DNA from: Frankia nepalensis
Lineage (GTDB): Bacteria; Actinomycetota; Actinomycetes; Frankiales; Frankiaceae
Reading direction: 5' to 3'
Assembly: GCF_016786325.1 (NCBI RefSeq)
Contig: NZ_JADWYU010000115.1
Coordinates: forward strand, 1 to 64,000
Length of the DNA: 64,000 nucleotides
Both the position numbers and the translations under genes were made by a program. Positions 17,237 to 28,284 of the stretch are shown here, in pieces. Every line of letters starts with the position of its first letter. Positions within the stretch are counted from its first letter, which is position 1. The notes below the pieces were generated by a model. The model was not told the DNA's origin. It saw only the letters and a list, made by a program, of their open reading frames with translations, and did no database searches.

Positions 17237-19807
17237 ATGGGCTACCAGCTCGGCATCGACGTCGGGGCGGCCAACACCGTCGTCGCCGTCTCCGACGGTG
17301 ACTGGCCGCAGATACTCACAATCGCGGGAGGCCCGTCGATACCGACGGTTCTGTACTTCCCGACGTCCGGGACGGTCATGTTCGGCCGCGCCGCGGCGCG
17401 GCGCGCGCTGGCCGACCCGGCGCGTTCCGCGGAAGCCTTCATGCGCCGGATCGGTGACTCGAGCCCCATCATGGTCGGCGGCGGGGCATACGCCCCGGAG
17501 GGCCTGCTGACCCGGTTCCTGGAGCGAGTGATCGCGGCCGCGGCGGAGGCCCGCGGCGCCAAGCCCGACCAGGTCGTCGTCACCCATCCGACGAGCTGGA
17601 ACTCCCGGCGCCGGGAGCTGTTCACCGAGGCGCTCGACCGGCTGGACACGCTCGACATCCCGGTCGTCGCGGCACCCGCCGCCGAGGCGCTCGGCGCGGT
17701 GCTGTCGAGGCGCGCGACCAGCAGGACCCCTGGCCGCCCGGCCGACCTGATCGCCGTGTACGACCTCGGCGCCGGTTCGTGCGAGGCGGCCGTGCTCTCG
17801 GTCACCGACTACGGCGCCGACGTCGTCGGCTCGCCGACCGGGTTCGCCCACACCGGCGGCCTCGACCTCGACACCGTCCTGCTCGAGCACGTGCTGTCGG
17901 CGGCCGGGCAGAACCCGGCAACGCTCGACCGCTCCGACCAGGCGACGGCGACCGCGCTCGGCCGGCTGCGCGCCGAGGTGATCGCCGCCAAGGAGACGCT
18001 GGCCGCCGACGACGAGGCGTCCATCCCGGTCACGCTGCCCGGAGTGTTCACCTGGGTGACGCTGCGCCGCGACGAGCTGGAGCGGCTGGTCACCCCGGCC
18101 GTCGAGGACAGCGTGCGGGCGCTGACCCGCACCGTGCGCTCGGTGCCGGCGACGGCCGAGCAGCTGTCGGCGGTGCTGCTCTACGGCGGCCTCACCCGGA
18201 TGCCGCTGGTCGGCCGGCTGGTCCGGGCCGGGCTGCCCGGCGCCGGGCGCTACGAGCAGCCTCCGGCCGAGGATCTCGCGCTCGGCGCCGCGCTGCTCGC
18301 GGCCGGGATGGCCGAGCAGGCGGCGCTGGCGGCCGGCGGCCCCGCGACCGCGCTGATCGGCCCGACGACCTCCCAGCCACCGGAGGCGGGGTCCTTCCCT
18401 GGTGTGTCGTTGCCGCCCTCGGGCCCGTACCCCGGCGCGCCGTCGGCGGCGGGCGGCGCGTACGCCGGGCCGCCGTCGTACGCCGGCGGGGCGCCCATGG
18501 GCGCCGCGGGGTCGGGCGACGGCGAGGCGACCGCGCTGGTCACCGCGGCCTACCAGGGGTTCCCGGCGGCCACCACCGGCGGGCCGCGCCCCACGGGTGA
18601 CGCGCCGATGAGCGCCCATCAGACGGCCTACGCGTGGGGCGCGGGCGGCGCGGCCGGCGCCGGCAGAGAGGGCCAGCACGGGGCCGGCGGGGCCGGCGGC
18701 GGGCCAGCGCCCGGCGGCCGGCGGCGGGACAGCGGGGGTCGGCGCCCGGGCGCGGTCGCGTCGCTGCGCACCCGCGGCGGAATCGCCGCCGCGGTCGCGG
18801 CGGTGGTGTTCGTGGCTGGCGGCGCGGCGCTCGGGCTGACGCTGACGAACTCAAGCGACGACAACAAGATCATAACGGCGGAGCCGACGGTCGCGCCCAC
18901 CGTGACCGCGTCGTCCGGTCCGCCGACGACGCCGACTCCCGACCCGGCTCGCAACCTGGTCCGGGTGGCGGACTCGGACGAGGTCGCGCCGATCAGCCAG
19001 CGCGCGTTCACCGACTTCCGCCAGCAGGAGAAGAACGTGTCGGTCTCGTTCGACCCGAACGTGACCGACACCGACCAGGCCTTCGGCAAGCTGTGCTCCG
19101 GCGAGGTCGCGATCGCGGGCGCGTCCTACGAGCTGGACCCGAAGTTCGCCGCCGACCCGGCCTGCAAGGACGAGGTGGTCGCCTTTGAGATCGCGCACCA
19201 CACCCTGCCGATCATCGTGAACCCGGCGAACACCTGGGTGGGCTGCATGAACCTCGACACCTTGAAGAAGGTGTGGGGGGCGGGCTCGACCGTCACCAAG
19301 TGGAGCGACATCAACAAGTCGTGGCCAAACGAGCCGATCAACTTTGTTGGGCCGAAGCCCGACAGCGTGCAGGCGCAGGTGTTCAACTCCAACATCAGCG
19401 GCTCCAAGGACCAGGGCCGGACCTACACCCCGAAGGACCTGGGTGGCATCGCGCAGACCGTGGCGAACGACCCCAACGCGTTCGGATTCCTCGACTTCCC
19501 GACATACCAGACCTTCGGCGACCAGCTGAAGGGCCTGCTCGTCGACGGCGGCGAGGGCTGCACCCCGCCGAACGCCATCACGGCCGGCACCGGAGCCTAC
19601 GTCCCGCTCTGCAAGCCGCTGTTCGTGTACGCCCGCCTCGACGCGCTGCATGACCCGGCCACCGTCGCGTACCTGCGCTACTACCTGCAGAACGCACAGA
19701 CGATCACGCAGCAGACCGGCTACGTCGGCCGTTCCGACAAGACGACGCAGGACAACCTCGCCCGCCTCGACGATCTCTCCCAGGGCGTGGGACCCGTGAC
19801 CGCCTGA
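17237..19807 (+). CDS. Hsp70-type ATPase fused through one membrane helix to an extracytoplasmic PstS-like domain
   Basis: The 856-residue protein has AGGGGATAGCC before its ATG. Residues 1 to about 365 form an actin-like Hsp70 ATPase with all nucleotide-site motifs: phosphate-1 GIDVGAANTVVAV, the VVVTHPTSWN strand, phosphate-2 IAVYDLGAGSCEAAVL, GLDLDTVLLEH and the adenosine motif LLYGGLTRMPLV. No Hsp70 substrate-binding domain follows. Instead there is a Gly/Pro/Tyr-rich linker of about 150 residues, one membrane helix near 516-537 (IAAAVAAVVFVAGGAALGL), a Pro/Thr stalk, and from about 574 a phosphate-receptor-like domain (LCSGEVAIAGASYELD, IVNPANTWVGCMNLDTL, VWGAGSTVTKWSDI, VPLCKPLFVY, GYVG). 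The usual phosphate-binding GPGTDSGT is altered to GPKPDSVQ, so another ligand is possible. Its function is not known to me. Confidence 0.85.
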   Translation: MGYQLGIDVGAANTVVAVSDGDWPQILTIAGGPSIPTVLYFPTSGTVMFGRAAARRALADPARSAEAFMRRIGDSSPIMVGGGAYAPEGLLTRFLERVIAAAAEARGAKPDQVVVTHPTSWNSRRRELFTEALDRLDTLDIPVVAAPAAEALGAVLSRRATSRTPGRPADLIAVYDLGAGSCEAAVLSVTDYGADVVGSPTGFAHTGGLDLDTVLLEHVLSAAGQNPATLDRSDQATATALGRLRAEVIAAKETLAADDEASIPVTLPGVFTWVTLRRDELERLVTPAVEDSVRALTRTVRSVPATAEQLSAVLLYGGLTRMPLVGRLVRAGLPGAGRYEQPPAEDLALGAALLAAGMAEQAALAAGGPATALIGPTTSQPPEAGSFPGVSLPPSGPYPGAPSAAGGAYAGPPSYAGGAPMGAAGSGDGEATALVTAAYQGFPAATTGGPRPTGDAPMSAHQTAYAWGAGGAAGAGREGQHGAGGAGGGPAPGGRRRDSGGRRPGAVASLRTRGGIAAAVAAVVFVAGGAALGLTLTNSSDDNKIITAEPTVAPTVTASSGPPTTPTPDPARNLVRVADSDEVAPISQRAFTDFRQQEKNVSVSFDPNVTDTDQAFGKLCSGEVAIAGASYELDPKFAADPACKDEVVAFEIAHHTLPIIVNPANTWVGCMNLDTLKKVWGAGSTVTKWSDINKSWPNEPINFVGPKPDSVQAQVFNSNISGSKDQGRTYTPKDLGGIAQTVANDPNAFGFLDFPTYQTFGDQLKGLLVDGGEGCTPPNAITAGTGAYVPLCKPLFVYARLDALHDPATVAYLRYYLQNAQTITQQTGYVGRSDKTTQDNLARLDDLSQGVGPVTA

Positions 19808-19845
19808 CAAGGACCGACTGACAAGGACCGGCTGACGAGGACTGA
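19804..19845. repeat. Three 14-bp tandem units over a stop codon
   Basis: Three related units beginning CTGAC(A/G)AGGAC (19804, 19818, 19832) start inside the last codons of the Hsp70-PstS gene and repeat its TGA twice downstream. Confidence 0.7.
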
Positions 19846-19850
19846 CTGAC

Positions 19851-19881
19851 GGAGGCGGCTGGTTCCTGACCAGCCGCCTCC
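19851..19881 (+). terminator. Terminator between convergent Hsp70-PstS and meaB genes
   Basis: A perfect 12-bp stem (GGAGGCGGCTGG at 19851-19862, CCAGCCGCCTCC at 19870-19881) with a 7-nt loop is followed by GGCCTTTCG. Its position between convergent genes lets it serve both strands. Confidence 0.8.
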
Positions 19882-19917
19882 GGCCTTTCGGGGAGCCGGC
19901 GGGCGGCCAGCCCGGGC

Positions 19918-21000
19918 TCAGTCCGGTTCGGCGCGCTGGGCGGCCGGCTCGGCGTAGGCGGCGAGGATCGCGTCGGCGGCGAGGCTCGGGGTCAGCGCGC
20001 CGTCGCGGACCCGGCGCTCCAGGTCGGGCGCGAGCGCGCGGACCGCCGGGTGGGCCCGCAGGTCGGCCAGCAGCCGGTCGTGCACCATCGCCCACGTCCA
20101 GTCGACCTGCTGGCGACGCCGCCTGGCCGCGAGCAGCCCGGCGGCGTCGAGCAGGTCCTGGTGGGCGACGACCTGCGCCCACACCTCGTCCAGGCCCTTC
20201 TTCTCCATCGCGGAGCAGGTCAGGACCGGGGCGCGCCAGCCGTCGTCGGGGGCGCGCAGCATCCGCAGCGCGCCGGCGAGCTCGCGGGCGGCCCGCTGCG
20301 CGTCGATCTCGTGCGGACCGTCGGCCTTGTTCACCGCGATCACGTCGGCGAGCTCGAGCACGCCCTTCTTGATGCCCTGCAGCTGGTCGCCGGTGCGCGC
20401 CAGCGTCAGGAACAGGAACGTGTCGACCATGTCGGCCACCGTCGTCTCCGACTGGCCGACACCGACCGTCTCCACGAGCACAACGTCGTAGCCGGCGGCC
20501 TCCATGATGACGATCGCCTCACGGGTGGCCTTCGCGACGCCGCCGAGCGTGCCGGCCGTCGGCGACGGCCGGATGAACGCGTCCGGGTCCGCGGACAGCG
20601 CCGCCATCCGCGTCTTGTCGCCGAGGATGCTGCCGCCGGTGCGGGTCGACGACGGGTCGACGGCGAGCACCGCGACCCGGTGGCCCGCGGCGGTCAGCAT
20701 CGAGCCGAGCGCGTCGATGAACGTCGACTTGCCCACGCCGGGGACACCCGTGATCCCGATGCGACGGGCCTTGCCGGTGTGCGGCAGCAACTTCACCAGC
20801 AGCCGCTGCGCCGCCTCCCGGTGGTCGGCCCGGCTCGACTCGACCAGAGTGATCGCCCGCGCGACCATCGTCCGGTTGTTCGCGAGCACCCCGTCGGCGT
20901 AGGCGTCGACGTCGACGGGGCGGCGGGCCGAGGCCGGCTGGGGGCCGGGCACGGGCCGCGGCACGGGAGCGCGGGCCTCGGTCGTCTCGGAGTCGGTCAC
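19918..21000 (-). CDS. meaB: Methylmalonyl-CoA mutase-associated GTPase MeaB (ArgK family)
   Basis: The 360-residue G3E-family GTPase protects methylmalonyl-CoA mutase and gates loading of intact adenosylcobalamin. The P-loop GVPGVGKSTF lies near residue 83. DPSSTRTGGSILGDKTRM is the strongly conserved switch region, followed by VLVETVGVGQSETTVADMVD and the base-specifying NKAD. The C-terminal dimerisation arm (VDWTWAMVHDRLLADL) is present. The gene starts at a GTG 4 bp after the mutB stop and is the third gene of the mutA-mutB-meaB operon, a standard arrangement in actinobacteria. It ends in a shared terminator with the convergent Hsp70-PstS gene. Confidence 0.95.
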   Translation of the reverse strand: MTDSETTEARAPVPRPVPGPQPASARRPVDVDAYADGVLANNRTMVARAITLVESSRADHREAAQRLLVKLLPHTGKARRIGITGVPGVGKSTFIDALGSMLTAAGHRVAVLAVDPSSTRTGGSILGDKTRMAALSADPDAFIRPSPTAGTLGGVAKATREAIVIMEAAGYDVVLVETVGVGQSETTVADMVDTFLFLTLARTGDQLQGIKKGVLELADVIAVNKADGPHEIDAQRAARELAGALRMLRAPDDGWRAPVLTCSAMEKKGLDEVWAQVVAHQDLLDAAGLLAARRRRQQVDWTWAMVHDRLLADLRAHPAVRALAPDLERRVRDGALTPSLAADAILAAYAEPAAQRAEPD

Positions 21001-21004
21001 CCGG

Positions 21005-23331
<2,327 letters not shown>

Positions 23332-23332
<1 letters not shown>

Positions 23333-25239
23333 CAGGCGACCTCGGCCTTCGCTAGTGCGGTGCGCAGGACGTCGACGGCGTCGCAGCCGGTGAAGACGTA
23401 GCCCTCGACCCCGGCCGCCGCGTCCGAGTCCGCCCGCTCCCCCGGCTTGCCGGCGAGCCAGACGTGGGTGGCGCCCGCGGCCCTGAGAGCGGCGGCGACG
23501 GGCGCGGCGCCGGCCGCGTACACCTTGTCCGACGAGCACAGGCAGGCGACCTTCGCCCCCGAGGCGGCGAACGCGGCGGCGATCGCCGCCGGGTCGTCGC
23601 CGGGACCCGCGTTCGGGGTGTCGAACCCACCGGCCTGGAAGAGGTTCGCGGCGAAGGTCGCCCGGGGGGTGAAGGTCGCGAGCGACCCGATCGTCGCGAG
23701 GAAGGCCACCGGCCGGGCGCCGGTCGCCGCCAGGTGCGCGTCGGAGCGGGCGCGCAGGTCCTCGTAGTCCTCATCGTAGTGCCGGACCGGCAGCCCGCCG
23801 GTCAGGCCCGGCGCCGGCGCCGGGGCCCGCGCGGGCAGCGTCTCCGCGACGTTCGGGAACTCGCTGACGCCGGTCAGCGGCGCGCGGCGCAGCGCCAGGT
23901 CCTCCCGGCGGCGCGCCCAGGTCGCGTCGACCCGCTCGCCGACCAGCCCGCTCGCCAGCGCCGCGGCCATCCCGCCGGCGCGCTCGATCTCGGTGAAGAA
24001 CGCCCAGGCCGCCTCGGCGAGCTCGGCCGTCAGCGCCTCGACGTACCAGGAGCCGCCGGCCGGGTCGATCACCCGGGTCAGGCTGGACTCGTCCTGCAGC
24101 AGCGCCTGGATGTTGCGGGCGAGCCTGCGGGAGGTGTCGTCCGGCAGGCCGAGGCGGGCGTCGAACGGCAGCACGGTGATCGCGTCGGCGCCGCCGACGC
24201 CGGCGGCGAACGCGGCGATCGTGGTGCGCAGCAGGTTCACGTACGGGTCGCGCCGCGTCATCATCGCCGCCGAGGTGACGGCGTGCTGGCGCTGCGCCCG
24301 GTCGGGCTCGGCCGCGCCGCAGACCTCGGCGACCCGGGCCCACAGCAGCCGGGCGGCCCGCAGCTTCGCGATCGTCGAGAACTGGTTCGCGGTCGCGGCG
24401 TAGCGGAACTCCAGCTGACCGAGCGCCCCGGCGACGTCGAAGCCCGAGCCGGTGAGCGCGCGCAGATAGGCCACGCCGGTGGCCAGGGACGCGCCCAGTT
24501 CCTCCGCGTCGCTGCCGCCGGCGTCGTTGTACGGCGTCGCGTCGACGACGAACGTCCGGACTCCCGGATAGCTGGCGGCGACCCGCTCGGCCAGGCGCGC
24601 CGCCTCGTCCAGATGGGCCGTGACCGTGTCGCCGGCGGCGCCCGTGCGGGCGACGAAACCGAGCGGGTCCGCGCCGAGCGTCCCCACCAGCTCCGACGGG
24701 GCCACCCCCCGGGCCGCCGCGAGCGCGAGCAGCACGTCGGACGCGGCGGTCGTCGTGACGGCGTCGCCGCCGGTGTCGAGCACGACCGGCGCGAGGTCCA
24801 GGTAGACGTCGCGCAGCACGTCCGGCAACGTCTCGACGGCGATGCCGCCCGCCGGGGCGAGGCGCAGCCACAGCGAGGTCGCGCCGCCCTCCAGGTCCGC
24901 GAGCGCGGCCTCGGCGGTGGTCTTCGCGTCCGGGTGGGTGTGCTGGGCACGCACGTCCCAGCCGCCGACCGCGCCCGCCGCGCGCCGCCCACGGACGAAC
25001 GGAGCGTGACCAGGTACGCCGGAGTCGACGGGCGCGCCGTCGGCCGCGGTGTACAGCGGCCTGATCGCGAAACCGTCGTAGGTCGCGGTCGCGAGCAGCG
25101 CCTCGACGTCGGCCGGATCGGCCTGCTCACCGGCCGCTCCGGACTTACGTAGCACCGCGAGCACCAGCTTCTGCCAGGCCTCGCGCGACGCCTGCGGGAA
25201 CAGCGCGGCCAGCTCCAACTCGGCCGGGGGAACGGTCAT
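23332..25239 (-). CDS. mutA: Methylmalonyl-CoA mutase small subunit
   Basis: The 635-residue partner of MutB has the same barrel-plus-B12 fold but has lost catalytic residues. In its C-terminal domain the DxHxxG cobalamin motif is absent ([15 protein letters not shown] in its place), as usual for this subunit. Conserved barrel blocks are present ([39 protein letters not shown]). The ATG at 25239 is the first start in agreement with the family N-terminus ([20 protein letters not shown]). No ribosome-binding site is visible, but TACGAT ends 6 nt upstream, so the operon mRNA is probably leaderless. It is the first gene of the mutA-mutB-meaB operon. Confidence 0.95.
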
Positions 25240-25245
25240 GACCGG

Positions 25246-25251
25246 ATCGTA
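25246..25251 (-). promoter_or_regulatory. -10 box of the mut operon (leaderless)
   Basis: TACGAT on the minus strand ends 6 nt before the mutA ATG, which puts the transcription start at the start codon. Confidence 0.45.
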
Positions 25252-25490
25252 GAGTCCCAGGCCCCAAGGAACCCGGATTGTACTCTCAGTCACAACCGCT
25301 TGCGAAGAAAGCCGGATCCCACGGCCCCAGAACGGCTCGTCCCAGCGCCACCGAAGGCCCCGACCCGGACCCGGATCGGGAACCGGACCGGGGCCAGGAC
25401 CAAGGCCGGACCAGGCCAAGACCGGAGCCGGGCCAAGCTTCTCGGCCGCTGTCCGGCCTTATACATCGACTACCTCGACACGATCCGATA

Positions 25491-25669
25491 CCTCGACAGA
25501 TCCGACTCGGCGGACCAGTCCCGATCGCTACTGTCCCAACGCCTCGCCGCCCAGATCCTGATCGAATCGAGTCATGGTTCCTGGGGCCGCCGGGCCGTCC
25601 CCTCATGGATTGCGGTGCCAAACAGGCCGATATCCGCCACCAGAGGCCATGGCCAGATCCCATGCGTAG
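25491..25669 (-). repeat. Roughly 177-bp repeat, copy A (inverted)
   Basis: Read on the minus strand, this stretch matches 27166-27342 over its whole length, from CTACGCATGRGATCTGG at one end to CGGATC(T/GC)GTCGAGG at the other, with scattered substitutions and small indels. A partial third copy is at 26999-27085. The copies lie on both sides of the gene at 25694-26722. Confidence 0.8.
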
Positions 25670-25693
25670 ACGAGGGGAGATGCCGGCCCTCGT

Positions 25694-26722
25694 CTAGGCC
25701 GCTCGTCGGTTCAGGGCGCCGCGGACATCCGCGATCACTTCCGACGGCCGTTCCAGAACATCGGACCAGGTGACGCGCACAATCGTCCAATCAAGGCCAC
25801 TGAGAGCGTTCTGGCGCTTTCGATCGCGGAAGACTGGTTCGACCCGGTCGAGTGCCCCAATTCCGGCATTCGCCCCGCCACGTGGGACACCACCATGGAT
25901 CACACCGCCGTGGAAGCGCGCACCGTCGGCCTCCACCGCCACCCGACGGCTCGGGTAGGCGAGGTCGATTCTCGCGACCGGAACGCCAGCCTTGTCACAT
26001 ACCAGCCATTGCAACTGCTCCGGCGGAAGGCCGCCGCTCACGAGAACCAGACGCGTGCGGGTTTCCAGCACGGACTCGGACCGTCCGTCAGCCAGGGACC
26101 ACCACTGTTCCGCCCGGCTGCGACCCGGTCGACCCGCCGCGGCGGCTCGGACCACGTCGAGTCCGTCCAGACAGCCGGACCGCAGGGCCGCGTCCATGAA
26201 GCTGACCGCCTCGCCTCGATCCGCGCAGCCGAGAACGAGGTCGGCCAGCGTGCGGACCGGTGCCGTCACCGGCAGGCCGCACGCCGTAGCGACCTCATCC
26301 GCGCGAAGCACGGCGAACCCGATACGGACACCCCGTGCCGGGTGGATCGCGCCACGTCGAGCGACCAGCAGGTGAACCGGCTCGTCAGCGGTCAGCGGCG
26401 GCAGGGCATGGGAACAAAGCCCGAGAAGCCGAGCCGCCGTGATCCCGCCAATGACGGCGCCCGGTCGTCCGGCAGGGGCGGCCTGGGCCCTGGCCCGCAG
26501 GTCGCCCTCGCTGTCCGCCGCCCCGGCGGCCGCGCGGATCACGTAACTGCCACGGCAGGGTGAATACCACCAGCCACGCGCGACGAACTGTCGGATCTGT
26601 TCCCGGGTCAGGCCGGCTTCCAGGGCCTGCCGGTAAGTGATCGCGCCGTTCTGGGCGCGGGCCACCCGTCCCGCGAGCAGCATCTCGGCGGTGGCCGGGT
26701 AGAAGGAAGATCGGCGACGCAC
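25694..26722 (-). CDS. AbiEi-like winged-helix plus DUF559 nuclease-like protein
   Basis: The 342-residue protein has an N-terminal winged-helix block of the AbiEi antitoxin type (GAITYRQALEAGLTREQIRQF, then GSYVIRA) and a C-terminal DUF559/very-short-patch-repair-like segment (RIDLAYPSRRVAVEADG near residue 247, RDRKRQNALSGLDWTIVRVTW at the end). The Asp...Glu-x-Asp pattern resembles a PD-(D/E)XK core with the Lys replaced, so nuclease activity is uncertain. A Gly/His-rich insertion (HGGVIHGGVPRGG) interrupts the domain. The GTG at 26722 has AGGGGA 10 nt upstream; an ATG at 26683 is an alternative. The frame stays open to 27220, but that part runs through repeat copies and is unlikely to be translated. 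Such genes are frequent orphans in actinobacteria. Inverted repeats flank it. Confidence 0.7.
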   Translation of the reverse strand: MRRRSSFYPATAEMLLAGRVARAQNGAITYRQALEAGLTREQIRQFVARGWWYSPCRGSYVIRAAAGAADSEGDLRARAQAAPAGRPGAVIGGITAARLLGLCSHALPPLTADEPVHLLVARRGAIHPARGVRIGFAVLRADEVATACGLPVTAPVRTLADLVLGCADRGEAVSFMDAALRSGCLDGLDVVRAAAAGRPGRSRAEQWWSLADGRSESVLETRTRLVLVSGGLPPEQLQWLVCDKAGVPVARIDLAYPSRRVAVEADGARFHGGVIHGGVPRGGANAGIGALDRVEPVFRDRKRQNALSGLDWTIVRVTWSDVLERPSEVIADVRGALNRRAA

Positions 26723-26998
26723 CGCGCCACGGTCCCCTGAGCGCACCGCGTTGTCGAGCCCGAGCCCACCAGCCTGTGGACAACCTGGCCCCGGCACCGC
26801 GCCCTTCGTGACACTGGGCCGGGCCGCGGCCTCCTGGGCCACCGCTAGATCTTGAGGTACCACCCACATCCAAGGATCAGGCCGACTCGGAGGTCGAGGC
26901 TCGACCGGAGCTGGGCCAGGTTGGCGGCGTCTGGTCAAAGCACACGACGGACCGCCGCCAACGCTGCGGCGCCTCGCACCCCGAGCCAGAAGATCGGC

Positions 26999-27085
26999 GC
27001 ATGACCTGTAGTGGCGGATACCTGCCCATTCGGCACCAGAGGCCATGGGCGGACGGCCCGGCCCCAGAGGCCCTGACTCAATCGG
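26999..27085 (+). repeat. Roughly 177-bp repeat, copy B (partial)
   Basis: This truncated copy is in the same orientation as copy C. It shares GTGGCGGAT, ATTCGGCACCAGA, CATGGG..GACGGCC and CCCTGACTCAAT with it, then diverges. Confidence 0.75.
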
Positions 27086-27165
27086 ACGTTCTGAAGTGAT
27101 GCCGAACGTCCGGGCGACCCGAACCGACGAGCGGCCCGGACAGGGCGGAGGCCTGCCCGGCTCCG

Positions 27166-27342
27166 CTACGCATGAGATCTGGGCATGGCTTCTGGTGGCG
27201 GATGCTGGCCTATTCGGCACCAGATCTCATGGGGGACGGCCTGAAAGTCCAGAGGCCATGACTCAATTTGATCATGATCTGGTCCGCGAGGTGCTGGGGC
27301 AGGGACGATCGGGGCGGTCCGCCGCGTCGGATCGCGTCGAGG
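27166..27342 (+). repeat. Roughly 177-bp repeat, copy C, with 12-bp hairpin
   Basis: This is the best-preserved copy. It contains a perfect inverted repeat (CATGAGATCTGG at 27171-27182, CCAGATCTCATG at 27220-27231) and a second nested pair (GCATGGCTTCTGG / CCAGAGGCCATG). It matches copy A in inverted orientation. Confidence 0.8.
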
Positions 27343-27510
27343 CGTGGAAGCCGGGCGGTGCCCGGGACGCTCGACGAGGCGGCCCAGGCGCGGAGACGTT
27401 CAGGCGCGGAGACAGTTGAGGCACCTAGATCGTCCAGGCATGGAGGCGGTGGCGGCACGGACCGGGCGGGAAGGGGCGCTCCCCCGACCGGTCAGGACGC
27501 TACGCGCGTG

Positions 27511-28284
27511 TCAGGCGGGTTTGCGCCAGACGGAGACGTGGGCGGGGCTGGTGCTGGTGAAGGGGGTGGCGGCCCAGTCCGCGTGCCGGGACGCGCGGGT
27601 GAGGCCGGCGAGCGCGGCCATCAGGTCGAGTTCGGCGGGAAAGGCGTAGCGGAGGTTGACCGGGTAGGACTCGATGCCACGGGGACCAACGACGATGTGG
27701 TTGCCACGGACCGTCTGGGAGTTGCGGTCGTGCACGGTGGCGATCAGCTTGGACTCGTCGCCGGCGATTGCCTCCACGCCGAACCGCGTGCCGTTCGGGA
27801 AGAGACACTGGTCAGGGACGAAGGCGCGCATCGCGAAGGCGCCACCGGGCGCTAGGGCACCGGCGACCGCGGCGAAGCACCTCACTTGTTCCTCCTGCGA
27901 GGGCAGCGCGAAGAACGTGTTGAAGACGACGTAGATGAGCTGGAAACCGCCAAAGGGTCCGGCCGCCTCAGCCAGAACGACAGGGTCGCCGAAGTCGCCG
28001 ATCGTCACGGAAATGTCCGTTCCACCTGGCTTTGACCACAGACGGCCCACCATCCGCTCGGACGCGTCAATGCCGACGACCTTCACCCCGGCGGCCGCCA
28101 GCGGAAGGGCGGCGCGGCCCGTGCCGATTCCCAGCTCCAGCGCCGGGCCGTCCCCGGCCAGCCCGGCGAGCATCTCGACGGCGGCCGGCATCGCCGGCTC
28201 CAGGTCGTCATACCAATCGTCATAGACGTCCGCGAGCCGGTCCCCGTATTCGGCGGGGTCCCATCCACCGGGCAATTCGGCCAT
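27511..28284 (-). CDS. Class I SAM-dependent methyltransferase
   Basis: The 257-residue protein has the methyltransferase motif I ALELGIGTGRAALPLA near residue 50, followed by VVGIDASERMVGRL (acidic end of strand 2) and LIYVVFNTFFALP (motif IV region with an aromatic, as in several actinobacterial small-molecule methyltransferases). The start at ATG 28284 gives the common MAELPGGWDPAEYGDRLADVYDDWY N-terminus; an in-frame GTG further up would add 12 residues. The substrate cannot be deduced. Neighbours (an AbiEi-like orphan and a phytoene-desaturase-like enzyme, both on the same strand but well separated) give no pathway. Confidence 0.85.
   Translation of the reverse strand: MAELPGGWDPAEYGDRLADVYDDWYDDLEPAMPAAVEMLAGLAGDGPALELGIGTGRAALPLAAAGVKVVGIDASERMVGRLWSKPGGTDISVTIGDFGDPVVLAEAAGPFGGFQLIYVVFNTFFALPSQEEQVRCFAAVAGALAPGGAFAMRAFVPDQCLFPNGTRFGVEAIAGDESKLIATVHDRNSQTVRGNHIVVGPRGIESYPVNLRYAFPAELDLMAALAGLTRASRHADWAATPFTSTSPAHVSVWRKPA

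Larger units (their letters stand above)
25240..25693. other. Intergenic region holding the mut promoter and repeat copy A
   Basis: Of these 454 bp, 25240-25260 carry the mut operon promoter and 25491-25669 carry the inverted copy of the repeat that also lies at 27166-27342. Between them is a CCGGACC-rich simple-sequence stretch (about 25360-25440). No gene can be supported here. Confidence 0.55.
26723..27510. other. Repeat-rich intergenic region
   Basis: These 788 bp hold repeat copy B (26999-27085) and copy C (27166-27342). The rest is ordinary GC-rich sequence. Open frames here run through the repeats, show no family features and are not supported as genes. Confidence 0.55.

Noticed and set aside
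17237-19807. Two genes (Hsp70 and PstS) joined by a sequencing error
   Set aside because: The linker, membrane helix and stalk are in one frame without a frameshift, there is no ribosome-binding site or signal peptide start before the PstS-like part, and the topology makes sense as one protein.
26723-27220. N-terminal extension of the AbiEi/DUF559-like gene
   Set aside because: The extension runs through repeat copies B and part of C and its putative start lies in the hairpin of copy C; conserved residues begin only near 26683.
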